Source: CATOSD01 sp965203135 (lineage in GTDB: Bacteria; Chloroflexota; Dehalococcoidia; Lucifugimonadales; CATOSD01). Taken from it: a DNA stretch of 64,000 nt. The stretch's first letter is position 1. Every line of letters begins with the position of its first letter. The notes below the pieces were generated by a model. The model was not told the DNA's origin and made no database searches. It saw only the letters and a list, made by a program, of their open reading frames with translations. The translations under genes were made by a program, and so were the position numbers. Shown in pieces: positions 51,834-60,820 of this stretch. The DNA is taken from NCBI GenBank assembly GCA_965203135.1, contig CBDBBO010000001.1, forward strand, positions 1,984,001-2,048,000. The letters run 5' to 3'.

Positions 51834-53186
51834 ATGGCCAGACTGCCGCTGGAAGGCATAAGGGTTATCGAGTCCACCTACGTGTTCGCGCTGCCCTATG
51901 CCGCCGGCCTGTTGGCGGACCTGGGGGCCGAAGTGATCAAAGTCGAGGGCCCGGGCCGCATAGACACCACCCGAGGCGGCGCGTTCGGCGGCGCCTACGC
52001 CGACAACGTGATCGGCGATGACCCCTGGAACCGCTCAGCCTCCTACAACATCCTCAACCGCGGCAAGAAGTCGGTGGTCCTTGACCTGAGCAAACCCGAA
52101 GGACTGGCGGTGTTCAAGGATCTCATCAAGACCAGCGACGTGGTCATGGAGAACTTCACCCCGCGCGTCATGCGCCGCTGGGGCCTGGACTGGCCCAACA
52201 TGAAGAAGCTGAAGCCGGAGATCATCATGGTGTCGAACACCGGCTATGGCCACGGCGGCGGCCCCTACTCCGAGTACCCGGCGCAGGCTACGACCCAGGA
52301 GTCGACCCACGGCCTGACCCACATCACCGGCTACCCCGGCGACATCCCGTCTAAGGCCGGCCAGTCCTACGTCGACTTCCTGGCGTGCTGGTCCGCCCTG
52401 CTGGGCATCGCCCTCGGACTGCGCCACCGCAAGAAGACCGGCAAAGGCCTGTGGATCGACATAGGCATGTACCAGCTCGGCTGCTTCAACACCAGCGAGT
52501 TCATCATGGACTGGATGCACAACCGCAACCTGGGCCGGCGCATGGGCAACCGCCACCCGTGGCGGGCTCCGCAGGGTTGCTATCCCTGCGCGGGGGATGA
52601 TGACTGGTGCGTGCTGTCGGTGGGCGACGACGAGGAGTGGGCCGGGCTGTGCCGCGCCATGGCTCGCCCGGACCTGGTTTCGGACGAGCGGTTTGCCACC
52701 ACGCTATCCCGCATGGAGAACCACGACGACCTGGACGAGGTAATCTCCGAGTGGACCCGCACGCTCGGCAAATTCGAGGCTATGGAGCGCCTGCAGGACG
52801 AAGGCGTCCCCGCCGGCCCCGTGTTCGACGCTCGCGACACCAACCTGAACGAGCACTACTGGCAGCGCGGCTTCCTGGAGCGCGTCAAGTATCCCGAAGA
52901 CCGAAAGCTGGGCGAGCGGGCTTTAGTCGCCCGTCCCTGGCGCTTCAGCAAGACTCCAGTCTCCATTAAGGGCCCCGCGCCCTCGCTGGGACAACACAAC
53001 CGCGAACTGCTCAAGAACGCCCTGGGTTACGACGACGCCCGCTGTGACGAACTGGAGGAGGCGGGAATCATCGCGACGACTCCCACCAACCACCAGCGCC
53101 CTCCCGACCTGAGCATGGACGAACTGGTCCGCCGCGGTCGCCTGGCCTACCACGACGCAGCGTACAAGCAGAAGATGGGCTTATAG
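51834..53186 (+). CDS. CaiB/BaiF family CoA-transferase, second of pair
   Basis: 450 residues from ATG at 51834 with AGGAG upstream. Typical features: PLEGIRVIESTYVFALPYAA, GAEVIKVEGPGRID and DLSKPEGLAVFKDLIK. It has an extended N-terminal segment (GAYADNVIGDDPWNRSASYN) and a C-terminal tail. Paired family III transferases can form heteromers, as in SmtAB of Chloroflexus; that is possible here. Confidence 0.92.
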   Translation: MARLPLEGIRVIESTYVFALPYAAGLLADLGAEVIKVEGPGRIDTTRGGAFGGAYADNVIGDDPWNRSASYNILNRGKKSVVLDLSKPEGLAVFKDLIKTSDVVMENFTPRVMRRWGLDWPNMKKLKPEIIMVSNTGYGHGGGPYSEYPAQATTQESTHGLTHITGYPGDIPSKAGQSYVDFLACWSALLGIALGLRHRKKTGKGLWIDIGMYQLGCFNTSEFIMDWMHNRNLGRRMGNRHPWRAPQGCYPCAGDDDWCVLSVGDDEEWAGLCRAMARPDLVSDERFATTLSRMENHDDLDEVISEWTRTLGKFEAMERLQDEGVPAGPVFDARDTNLNEHYWQRGFLERVKYPEDRKLGERALVARPWRFSKTPVSIKGPAPSLGQHNRELLKNALGYDDARCDELEEAGIIATTPTNHQRPPDLSMDELVRRGRLAYHDAAYKQKMGL

Positions 53187-53217
53187 CCCCCTCCGGTGGC
53201 CCCCGATCTGACGGTCT

Positions 53218-53508
53218 TTACCTATCGCCAGACGCGGTTGGCAGCGCGCGAATGGCCTCTCCGGATCGACGCTCGGCCTCTTCTAGATCGAACTGGACCT
53301 GGAGATTGAGCCAGAACCGGGGTTCCACGCCGAACCAGTGCCCAAGGCGTAGCGCCGTGTCGCTGGTAACCGAGCGTTTGCCCGCGATGATCTGGCCGAT
53401 GCGATTCGGCGGCACGTCTATCTGCCTGGCGAGCGCCGCCGGGGACACGCCGAACTCGTCCAGTTCGTCCCTCAATATCTCTCCTGGATGAACGACACGT
53501 CTCAGCAT
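53218..53508 (-). CDS. higA: HigA-type antitoxin (XRE)
   Basis: 96 residues from ATG at 53508, preceded by GGGAGG; a GTG at 53526 is possible. VHPGEILRDELDEFGVSPAA and the helix-turn-helix LARQIDVPPNRIGQIIAGKR identify HigA/VapI. It starts soon after the higB stop, giving the toxin-first order typical of higBA. It lies between two metabolic genes on the other strand. Confidence 0.92.
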   Translation of the reverse strand: MLRRVVHPGEILRDELDEFGVSPAALARQIDVPPNRIGQIIAGKRSVTSDTALRLGHWFGVEPRFWLNLQVQFDLEEAERRSGEAIRALPTASGDR

Positions 53509-53529
53509 TTCGGCAAGCCTCCCCACAAG

Positions 53530-53814
53530 CTAATGATAGTCGACGATCTCAACTTGCATGGGCTCGAGGCCGTCGGGCCATACGAAGCAGATTCGCCACT
53601 GAGAGTTTATCCGGATCGAGTACTGCCCCGACCTGTCACCGCTGAGTCTTTCAAGGCGATTGCTCGGCAACGCTTGCAATGTCTGCAACGAGGGCGCCGC
53701 GTTTAGAATTGAGAGACGCTTTGCCGCCTGTCGTTCAAACCCTTGGAAGGCGGGCACAAATTCCCCTGCTGCGAAACGCTCAGTACGTCTATCCCTGAAC
53801 CCAAGTATCATCAT
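53530..53814 (-). CDS. higB: HigB-type toxin (RelE/ParE superfamily)
   Basis: 94 residues with the HigB signature: RFAAGEFVPAFQGFERQAAK, then SQWRICFVWPDGLEPMQVEI. It is a ribosome-dependent mRNA interferase in characterised homologues, neutralised by HigA. The order toxin-antitoxin is normal for this class. Confidence 0.92.
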   Translation of the reverse strand: MMILGFRDRRTERFAAGEFVPAFQGFERQAAKRLSILNAAPSLQTLQALPSNRLERLSGDRSGQYSIRINSQWRICFVWPDGLEPMQVEIVDYH

Positions 53815-53897
53815 GAAATAGCATACATTTGGCGACGACAGACGTCAAACGTCACAGTTGTCGTCCCTGGCGGACCGTCGACTTACCGAGCCCGCCA

Positions 53898-53926
53898 TTG
53901 ACAACAATGCTCCAACAAAATAACAT
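53898..53926 (+). promoter_or_regulatory. Promoter of the MmgE/PrpD-HMGL operon
   Basis: TTGACA (53898-53903), 17-nt spacer, TAACAT (53921-53926), 35 nt before the ATG at 53962; close to consensus spacing. Confidence 0.7.
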
Positions 53927-53961
53927 CGGCGCTAAGCTAATCATCAAAAAAGGGGGGTCCT

Positions 53962-55314
53962 ATGGGTACTACCGAAACGTTGGCCAAGTGGATTGTCGAA
54001 ACCTCATACGAGGACATCCCGCCCGCGGCCTACGACCAGGCCAAGAAGTCCATTCTGGACTATCTCGGCACCACGATTCTCGGCTCCACCACCAAGCTCG
54101 GCGGCATGATAGTCGACTACACGCAGGAACAGGGCGGCACGCCCCAGGCCCGCGTCATAGCCACCGACATCCGCACCACCAGCCCCAATGCCGCCTTCGC
54201 CAACGGCACTATGGGCCACGCCGACGACTATGACGACCTCGGTGGCGTCGGCGGTCACCCCGCCGTGGTTCTGACTCCAACCGCCCTCGCCCTCGGCGAG
54301 GAGTACGGCCTATCCGGCCGCGACATTCTCGCGGCGTGGGCCATCGGATACGAGGTTGGAACCCGTCTCAGCGACAACCTGCACCCGGATCGCGACTGGC
54401 ACCCCACCGCCATCTTCGGCACCATGGCCTCCGCCGTCGCCGCCAGCAAGCTGATGGGCCTGGACGCCGACCAGACGCGTATGGCGCTCGGCATCGCCGG
54501 CTCCGAGGCCGCCGGGCTTCGCCGCAACTTCGGCACCATGACCAAGCCGTTCCACCCGGGCAACGCCTCCCGCAGCGGCATCGTCGCCGCCAAGCTCGCC
54601 TCGCGCGGCTACACCGCCGACCCCGACATCATCGAGGGCCGCCAGGGCTACGCCGACAACTTCGGCGGCGTCAAGTGTAACCTGCCCGCCGTAACCAAGT
54701 ATCTCGGCCATCTCTACCTGCTCGAGGCCCAGGGAACGCGCATCAAGCCCTGGCCCTGCTGCGGCGGCAACCACCAGACTCTCACCGGCCTGATGGACCT
54801 CATCCAGGACGAAGAGATCAACCCGGACGACGTGGACCACATCGAGTTCACCGGCCCCAGCGTCCCCTGCACGGGCGCGCTGCTGCGATCCGAGGTCAAC
54901 GAGGGCCTGGAAGGCAAGTTCTGCCTCGCCTACAACATCGCCGCCGCCATTGTGGACCGCAAGGTGGACCTCAGCACCTTCACCGACGAGAGAGCCGACC
55001 GCGGCGACCTGCAGGATTTCATGCAGAGGATCAGCGTGGCACGCAACCCCGACGTTGAGCTTCGCAACGAGCACATCGCCGACGGCAACCCCGAGGCGCG
55101 CGTAAAGATTCACATGCGTGACGGCGGACTGCGCGACGTCGAGCTCGGCCCGGCGCTGCACCTCACCGGCGACGCCGTCGTCGACAAGTTCCGCGTCAAC
55201 GCGGGCTTCGTCTTCGACCAGGAACGGGTCAGCGAGCCTATCCGCCTGGTCCAGAGCCTCGATGAGCTCGGCGAAGTCTCCGCGCTCATGGATACCGTCA
55301 CGACCGCCGGCTAG
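53962..55314 (+). CDS. MmgE/PrpD family protein
   Basis: 450 residues. The canonical ligand motif GHADDYDDLGGVGGHP is intact, followed by ALGEEYGLSG and KPFHPGNASRSG; C-terminal mixed domain. Relatives dehydrate 2-methylcitrate or decarboxylate/epimerise related tri- and dicarboxylates. It is the first gene of the block with the HMGL-like and MaoC genes. A GGGGGG ribosome site lies upstream. Confidence 0.93.
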   Translation: MGTTETLAKWIVETSYEDIPPAAYDQAKKSILDYLGTTILGSTTKLGGMIVDYTQEQGGTPQARVIATDIRTTSPNAAFANGTMGHADDYDDLGGVGGHPAVVLTPTALALGEEYGLSGRDILAAWAIGYEVGTRLSDNLHPDRDWHPTAIFGTMASAVAASKLMGLDADQTRMALGIAGSEAAGLRRNFGTMTKPFHPGNASRSGIVAAKLASRGYTADPDIIEGRQGYADNFGGVKCNLPAVTKYLGHLYLLEAQGTRIKPWPCCGGNHQTLTGLMDLIQDEEINPDDVDHIEFTGPSVPCTGALLRSEVNEGLEGKFCLAYNIAAAIVDRKVDLSTFTDERADRGDLQDFMQRISVARNPDVELRNEHIADGNPEARVKIHMRDGGLRDVELGPALHLTGDAVVDKFRVNAGFVFDQERVSEPIRLVQSLDELGEVSALMDTVTTAG

Positions 55315-55411
55315 ACCGGGTCCATACCGCTCTCCGTCCTGTCGCACGCACGGCAGCGGCGGGGGCGGGCGCAAAGAGAAAGCAAAGAGCAACCGAACTT
55401 AAGGAGGAGGA

Positions 55412-56605
55412 ATGGCCAGAGAGTATCCACAGATTACCTACACCGAAGAAGGAATGCGCGAGGGGATGCAGATCGAGGACGCAAACATCTCTGTCGACGA
55501 CAAGGTGCGGCTCCTCGACGCTCTCGGTGAGACGGGCCTCAAGCGCATAGTTGTCGGCTCGTTCGTCAGCCCGCGCTACACGCCGCAGATGGCGCGAATC
55601 GACGAGATCATGGAGAAGTTCGTGCCCAAGGAGGGCGTCACCTACACCGCTCTCGCGCTCAACCAGCGCGGCATAGAGCGCGCCAGGGAGTACTCGCCCC
55701 CGCTCACCATCGAGCGCGGCGATGGCCGCCCGTCGCTCGGCTGCCACATGTGCGACGTATTCGTGCGACGCAACGCCAACCGCTCCCAGATGCAGGAGAT
55801 GGAGGCGTGGCCCCGCATCATCGCCATGGCCCAGGAGCAGGGCGCTACCGAGGCCGGAATCGGCACCAACGCCACCTTCGGCTCGAACTTCCTCGGCGAC
55901 TTCAGCGTCGACCTCGTGATGAAGTTCATGGAGAAGCAGCACGACCTCTGGGACGAAGTCGGCATCAAGGTCACCCAGGTCAGCGTCGGCGACCCCATGG
56001 GCTGGTGCCACCCGGCCAAGGTCGAGGAGATATTCACCCGCGTCAAGGAGCAGTGGCCGGACGTGACCAACTTCCGCGCCCACCTGCACAACAGCCGCGG
56101 CATGGCCCTTCCCTCGATGTACGCCGCCATCAACGCTCTCGGCCCCGAAGACAGCCTCAGTCTCGACGGCACCATCGGCGGCTTCGGCGGCTGCCCCTAC
56201 TGCGGCAACGGCCGCGCCACGGGCATGGCCGCCACCGAAGACGCCATGCACATGATGGAGGGCATGGGTATCGACACTGGCGTCGACATGGACAAGCTGG
56301 TCGAGGCCGTCTGGATGGCAGAGGAGATACTGGGTCGCCAGCTCTGGGGCCACGTCTCCCGCGCCGGGGGCCGACCCACCGCCGAGCAGCTTTACGACCC
56401 CAACGCTCCCTTCGTGGAGACGCTGGATCACGCCAGGCACTTCAAGCTCGGCCCGGACGCCTACGAAGGCCCGGACGCCATCTACCCCTGGCGCGAGCCT
56501 ATCGCCAGCCCGTACCGCGACCGCGTAGACCAGGGACTGCCCGCCTACGACGTCGACGGCGACTGGCCCTGGACGGAGGACTTCTTCCCCAAGCCCGGCT
56601 CCTAA
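55412..56605 (+). CDS. HMG-CoA lyase-like DRE-TIM protein
   Basis: 397 residues, TIM-barrel metallolyase. The usual EVGPRDGLQ reads YTEEGMREGMQIED, metal-binding HxH is present as RAHLHNSRGM near residue 225, and the C-terminal glycine-rich cysteine loop is GTIGGFGGCPYCGNGR. It likely performs an aldol or Claisen-type cleavage or condensation on an acyl-CoA. The larger size compared with bacterial HMG-CoA lyase (~300) comes from a C-terminal extension. GGAGGAGG precedes the ATG. Confidence 0.9.
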   Translation: MAREYPQITYTEEGMREGMQIEDANISVDDKVRLLDALGETGLKRIVVGSFVSPRYTPQMARIDEIMEKFVPKEGVTYTALALNQRGIERAREYSPPLTIERGDGRPSLGCHMCDVFVRRNANRSQMQEMEAWPRIIAMAQEQGATEAGIGTNATFGSNFLGDFSVDLVMKFMEKQHDLWDEVGIKVTQVSVGDPMGWCHPAKVEEIFTRVKEQWPDVTNFRAHLHNSRGMALPSMYAAINALGPEDSLSLDGTIGGFGGCPYCGNGRATGMAATEDAMHMMEGMGIDTGVDMDKLVEAVWMAEEILGRQLWGHVSRAGGRPTAEQLYDPNAPFVETLDHARHFKLGPDAYEGPDAIYPWREPIASPYRDRVDQGLPAYDVDGDWPWTEDFFPKPGS

Positions 56606-56618
56606 GGCCGTGTCGCAA

Positions 56619-56659
56619 GTCCCTTCCCCCATCGAGGGGGAAGGCTGGGATGGGGGTGA
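56619..56659 (+). repeat. Interspersed palindromic repeat
   Basis: CCCTTCCCCCATCGAGGGGGAAGG followed by CTGGGATGGGGGTGA, between HMGL and MaoC genes. Confidence 0.8.
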
Positions 56660-56731
56660 ACGTGGCAACACCTTCACCCTCACCCAACAAACCGTTACCA
56701 ATCATCGACCGAAAGGAAGAACTGAAACACC

Positions 56732-57313
56732 ATGTCTTGCGGAAAGAGCTTTCTGACAGACGAAATCAAAGCCCTCATCGGCGCAAAGAGCGAACGACGC
56801 CAGGCAAGCCTCTTCGAGATTGAGAAAGAGGGCCTCCGCCGCTTCACCCAGGCCATCATGGACCCTGATCCGCGCTACTGGGACGAAGAGTTCGCCAAGT
56901 CCACCAAGTTCGGCGAAATCGTAACGCCGCCCATCTACTGCACCTACCTCAACCGCACCGCCCCAGGCACAACCGACCCCATCAGCCTCGCCTTCGATGC
57001 CGACCCGCTGTCGGACGGCATTCGCGGCGTGCGTGACGCGTCGAGATCCGACGACGAGGGCGGGCTCCCGAACATACCTTACCCTCCCGAGCTGCCCGCC
57101 ACGCTCAACGGCGGCAACGAGATCGAGGTATTCAAGTATCCCACCCTGGGCGACGTAATCTACGCGCAGTCGGAGATAGCCAACGTCCACGAGCGGGTCG
57201 GCCGGGCGGGAAGGCACATGCTCATCACCACCACCGAGACCAGGTACACCAATCAAGACGGCGACCTGCTGTGCATCACTCGCGCTACGGGGCTTCGAAG
57301 GGAAGGCTCCTAG
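56732..57313 (+). CDS. MaoC-like dehydratase, N-terminal hot-dog type
   Basis: 193 residues with the FAS1-type hot-dog fold: FEIEKEGLRRFTQAIMDPDP, YWDEEFAKSTKFGEIVTPPI and LPATLNGGNEIEVFKYP. Such subunits pair with a catalytic MaoC subunit as a heteromeric hydratase for CoA esters. It sits 22 nt upstream of the second MaoC gene. Confidence 0.85.
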   Translation: MSCGKSFLTDEIKALIGAKSERRQASLFEIEKEGLRRFTQAIMDPDPRYWDEEFAKSTKFGEIVTPPIYCTYLNRTAPGTTDPISLAFDADPLSDGIRGVRDASRSDDEGGLPNIPYPPELPATLNGGNEIEVFKYPTLGDVIYAQSEIANVHERVGRAGRHMLITTTETRYTNQDGDLLCITRATGLRREGS

Positions 57314-57334
57314 CCGGATAAGGGAGATACGCCA

Positions 57335-57844
57335 ATGCCTGTAACTACGGCAGACGAGCTGAGGACCAAAGAGCAGCTCTACTACGACGACGTTGAGGTG
57401 GGTCAGGACCTGCCCTCACTCGAAATCGGCCCCATGACCACCGTCCACGCCTTCCGCTGGAGCGCGGCAATCGAGAACTGGCACAAAATTCACTACGACC
57501 AGGACTTCTCGGTGTACCACGACGGCCTGCCAAACATCCTGATCCAGGGTTCCTGGAAGCAGAGCATCATGCCCCGCTACCTCAAGGACCTGTGCCTGCC
57601 CAACGGCTGGATGTGGAAAGTGTCGTTCCAGCACCGGGCCATGATAGTGCCCGGCGACCTCATTACGTGCTGGGCGAAGGTCACCGACAAGTACGAGAAG
57701 GAAGGACTGGGCTACCTCGAGCTCGATACGGGTATGAGACTGGACAGTGGCGTCGAGTCCTGTCCGGGAAGGGCCATCATAGTGCTGCCCATCCGCGGCG
57801 GCCGCGAGGTGCCCTACCCGTTCGTGCCGCCTTCCGAGGACTAG
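57335..57844 (+). CDS. MaoC-like dehydratase, C-terminal type
   Basis: 169 residues. YYDDVEVGQDLPSLEIGPMT at the start, then the hydratase-2-like motif AIENWHKIHYDQDFS, which differs from the common DxNPIH (Glu replaces Asp, but His is kept). It is the likely catalytic partner of the preceding protein. Known counterparts act on enoyl- or mesaconyl-type CoA esters. Confidence 0.85.
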   Translation: MPVTTADELRTKEQLYYDDVEVGQDLPSLEIGPMTTVHAFRWSAAIENWHKIHYDQDFSVYHDGLPNILIQGSWKQSIMPRYLKDLCLPNGWMWKVSFQHRAMIVPGDLITCWAKVTDKYEKEGLGYLELDTGMRLDSGVESCPGRAIIVLPIRGGREVPYPFVPPSED

Positions 57845-57917
57845 GTCGATCAGGCGCGGGCGCAACGCCCGCCTCTGCCGCGCCATCTTCATCACACGTA
57901 AGGAGTAAACATACACT

Positions 57918-58187
57918 ATGCGCTGGTTAGCGATTGGGACCGCGTCCGGCTGGGACGACCTGGACAAGTTCGGCGACGAGCTGAAGGCCACCAGCCAGTG
58001 GCGCCCCGACCCTCGAACAACGATATCGACGGTTACCGCGCTCGAAGACGGCCGACTGCTCGCGGAGTGCCAGGGAGTGAGCAAGGAAGCGTTCGAGAAG
58101 TGGCTCGCGGACAAGGGATGGGAGGTCGAGTCCATCTCTGAGGTGTCGCACCTGGCCCGCTTCGGAAGCATCTGGCAAGTCCGCTAG
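57918..58187 (+). CDS. Small hypothetical protein
   Basis: 89 residues, alpha/beta pattern (MRWLAIGTASGWDDLDKFGD; CQGVSKEAFEKWLADKGWEV). No family recognised. It is the last gene of the block, 73 nt after the MaoC gene and followed by a strong hairpin. Confidence 0.6.
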   Translation: MRWLAIGTASGWDDLDKFGDELKATSQWRPDPRTTISTVTALEDGRLLAECQGVSKEAFEKWLADKGWEVESISEVSHLARFGSIWQVR

Positions 58188-58224
58188 GCGCCACGTTACC
58201 GTCTGACAACCGCAAGGAAGGAAA

Positions 58225-58263
58225 AGAGAAGGCCCGGGACGGCAATCGTCCCGGGCCTTCTCT
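58225..58263. terminator. Bidirectional terminator
   Basis: 17-bp perfect stem AGAGAAGGCCCGGGACG with loop GCAAT and its complement 58247-58263. It separates the + strand block from the minus-strand importer genes; the minus side is followed by a pyrimidine-rich tract (CTTTTCCTTCC). Confidence 0.85.
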
Positions 58264-58299
58264 GCGTCTATGGTCTGCCGTGCTGTGCTGCGCCCTCTC

Positions 58300-59262
58300 C
58301 TACCGCCGCTCGGATCCCCGTAGTCGCGGGTCGAGCACGTCGCGCAGCGCGTCGCCGAACAGGTTGGTGCCGAACACCGCCGCGCTGATGGCGATGCCAG
58401 GGAATATCGCCAGGTACGGGTGCGCCTCGAAGTAGCGCATCCCCTCGACGGAGAGCATGCGCCCCCAGGAGGCGATTTCGGGCGCCACGCCAATGCCCAG
58501 GAACGTCAGCGACGACTCCGTAAGGATGACACTGCCGATCTGCGCCGTCGAATAGACGATGAACAGCGCCGCGCAGTTCGGCATCAGGTGTCTGAAAATG
58601 CGGCGCAATGGCCGCGCGCCCACCGCTATGGACGCATCCATGTACTGCGTCGACATCACCGCCAAAGCCACGGAGCGAATCACTCGCGCGGTGCCCGGCA
58701 CTATCGGGATGGCTATCGCGAACACTATCACGTTCAGGTTGCCCCAGTAGAACGAGCCGAACCCGAACGTGTAAAGCAGAGTGCTACCCTGGAGCACCGT
58801 AACGATTGTGAGGGCGAGAATAAGACCCGGAAAGATGAACATCACGTCGAGCCATCTTTGGAGCAGCAGGTCCACCCAGCCCCGGAAGTAGGCGCTGGAC
58901 AACCCCAGTATCGACCCCACGATGGCTCCCAACGCCGTCGCCGTGAGTCCAACGTACATCGACAGGATAGCTCCGTTTATTATCCTGGAGTACATGTCCC
59001 GCCCGAAATTGTCCGTTCCCAGGTAGTGCTCCCAGCTCGGACCCTGAAGCGCGTTGAAAGGATCCGTCTCCAGAGGGTCGTACCGGTCTATCACAGGCGC
59101 GAAAATCGCTATCACAATGAACAGCAGCAGTATCAGCCCGCCGGCCGCTCCCAGCGGCTTTCGTCGAGCGAAGTCCAGCAGCGCGCTCAGCCTCGAGCGC
59201 CTCTGCCTTCCCGCGAACAGGTCACGTGCCAACTCCTGGTCGGCTATGTTCTCTGTTGACAT
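58300..59262 (-). CDS. DppC-type ABC transporter permease
   Basis: 320 residues with the OppC N-terminal domain and six helices. GPSWEHYLGTDNFGRDMYSR is the periplasmic motif and the EAA loop is YMDASIAVGARPLRRIFRH. It follows its DppB partner by 19 nt. No ATPase is present. Confidence 0.93.
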   Translation of the reverse strand: MSTENIADQELARDLFAGRQRRSRLSALLDFARRKPLGAAGGLILLLFIVIAIFAPVIDRYDPLETDPFNALQGPSWEHYLGTDNFGRDMYSRIINGAILSMYVGLTATALGAIVGSILGLSSAYFRGWVDLLLQRWLDVMFIFPGLILALTIVTVLQGSTLLYTFGFGSFYWGNLNVIVFAIAIPIVPGTARVIRSVALAVMSTQYMDASIAVGARPLRRIFRHLMPNCAALFIVYSTAQIGSVILTESSLTFLGIGVAPEIASWGRMLSVEGMRYFEAHPYLAIFPGIAISAAVFGTNLFGDALRDVLDPRLRGSERR

Positions 59263-59281
59263 CAGATCACCTAAGCGTAGA

Positions 59282-60244
59282 CTAACCCAGCCTAATTCTG
59301 GGGTCGAAGAATGCGTACGAAAGGTCGACCGCCAGGTTCACCAACAGCACGAAGATGGCGAAGACGAACACCAGCGCCTGCACGATTATGTAGTCGCGCC
59401 GGAAAATGGAATCCACCAACAGCTTGCCCACACCCGGAATGATGAACAGCGTTTCCACGATGACCACGCCGGAGAAGAGCACCAGGAGCTCGATTCCGAT
59501 GAGCGTGAGCACCGGCAGGATCGCGTTCTTGAGCGCGTGCCTCCAGATGACCATCTGCTCGCGGAGGCCCTTGGCGCGCGCGGTGCGCACATAGTCCTCC
59601 CGCATCACCTCCAGCATACTGGAGCGCGTTATTCTCGCGCCGATGGCAGACAGTCTGTAACCGATGGCCAACGACGGGAATATGAGCCGCTGGAAGTTGA
59701 GCCATGGGTCCTGCCAGATGGGCTCGTACTCGAGCGGCGAGGTCCACCCGTAGTAGCGGAGCATGAAAAGGATGATCAGGATGGCAACGAAGAAGCTGGG
59801 TATGGAAAGACCCGCAAGCGTGAAGATGCGCAGGCCATAGTCTATCCACGTGTCCTGCTTGACCGCGGAAATTATGCCCGCGGGTAAGGCAATACCCAGT
59901 GAGGTAATCATCGCCAGTATCAGGATGCTGAGACTGATTGGGTATCGGAGCTGGAACTCCTCCCACACCGGACGGTTGGTCCACAGAGCGTCGCCGAATT
60001 CGAAGCGAATGGCGTCCCACATCCAGGTCAGGTACTGAACGTAAAGGGGCTGATCGACGCCCAGTTGCGCGCGCAACTCCTGTAGCTGCGCTTCGTCCGC
60101 CTGTACGCCAAGCTCGCCACTTCCCTCCAGCATGAGAGAGGCGATGTCTCCGGGCAGTATCCGCATCACCAGGAATACAAGCGTCACCGCTCCGATGAGT
60201 GTCGGAATCGCCAGCAGGACACGCCTTATGATGTACTCTTGCAT
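59282..60244 (-). CDS. DppB-type ABC transporter permease
   Basis: 320 residues, six helices. Typical start QEYIIRRVLLAIPTLIGAVT and EAA loop DYVRTARAKGLREQMVIWRH. It forms the channel with the next gene. It is separated from the binding-protein gene by a small membrane protein, a repeat and a hairpin. Confidence 0.93.
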   Translation of the reverse strand: MQEYIIRRVLLAIPTLIGAVTLVFLVMRILPGDIASLMLEGSGELGVQADEAQLQELRAQLGVDQPLYVQYLTWMWDAIRFEFGDALWTNRPVWEEFQLRYPISLSILILAMITSLGIALPAGIISAVKQDTWIDYGLRIFTLAGLSIPSFFVAILIILFMLRYYGWTSPLEYEPIWQDPWLNFQRLIFPSLAIGYRLSAIGARITRSSMLEVMREDYVRTARAKGLREQMVIWRHALKNAILPVLTLIGIELLVLFSGVVIVETLFIIPGVGKLLVDSIFRRDYIIVQALVFVFAIFVLLVNLAVDLSYAFFDPRIRLG

Positions 60245-60260
60245 TTGGCTTCACTCCACC

Positions 60261-60300
60261 GTCCCTTCTCCTCCGGGGAGAAGGTTAGGATGAGGGGGAG
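60261..60300 (+). repeat. Interspersed palindromic repeat
   Basis: CCCTTCTCCTCCGGGGAGAAGG followed by TTAGGATGAGGGGG, upstream of the DppB gene. Confidence 0.75.
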
Positions 60301-60358
60301 ACGGCTCGACTCGTTGCCAGGGCCCCGACCCTCTCATTGCATGGGAAACGAGGTCCAA

Positions 60359-60577
60359 TCAGAAGCGAGACTCCTCTCTCGACAGCAGTCCGAAAAGCCC
60401 ACCAGCTATCGCTCCGACGATAGGCAGGGCCCAGTTGGAAGTCTTCACCAGATTCACGTTCAGTTCGCTATATTCCACGAACAACAGCACCAGGCCAATG
60501 AAGACGGATATGAAAAAGCCGGCCCCGGCTCCCCCTAGAGCGAACACTATACCGTTGCCCAAGTTGACCGATTTCAC
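60359..60577 (-). CDS. Small membrane protein
   Basis: 72 residues from GTG at 60577 (a longer frame reaches 60640). Two hydrophobic segments: IVFALGGAGAGFFISVFIGL and LPIVGAIAGGLFGLL. No family recognised. It lies between binding-protein and permease genes on the same strand. Confidence 0.5.
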   Translation of the reverse strand: MKSVNLGNGIVFALGGAGAGFFISVFIGLVLLFVEYSELNVNLVKTSNWALPIVGAIAGGLFGLLSREESRF

Positions 60578-60753
60578 CGCTGCCCTCCAATGCCGAAGCG
60601 TTCCAGTCCCCAGGCCGGGTGGTGGGGGACCTGGACACAAAGCATGACGATTGCCAGGCGAAAACCGGAAGTCGAGCCCTATGTGTCGCAGGACTCGCCC
60701 CCTCCGGTGCTCGCCGGGAACCCGCCATGGGGTTGCGTACTATTTGGTTGTTA

Positions 60754-60798
60754 AGCCGAGCCTCACCACGGCTCTGAGGGCCACAGTGAGGCTCGGCT
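60754..60798 (-). terminator. Hairpin between binding-protein and permease genes
   Basis: 13-bp stem AGCCGAGCCTCAC/GTGAGGCTCGGCT, 19-nt loop. Minus-strand transcripts pass it just after the binding-protein stop. It can act as a partial terminator or as protection of the upstream mRNA; both raise binding-protein levels over permeases. Confidence 0.7.
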
Positions 60799-60820
60799 TT
60801 TCAAAGGCTCTTCTAGTTGC

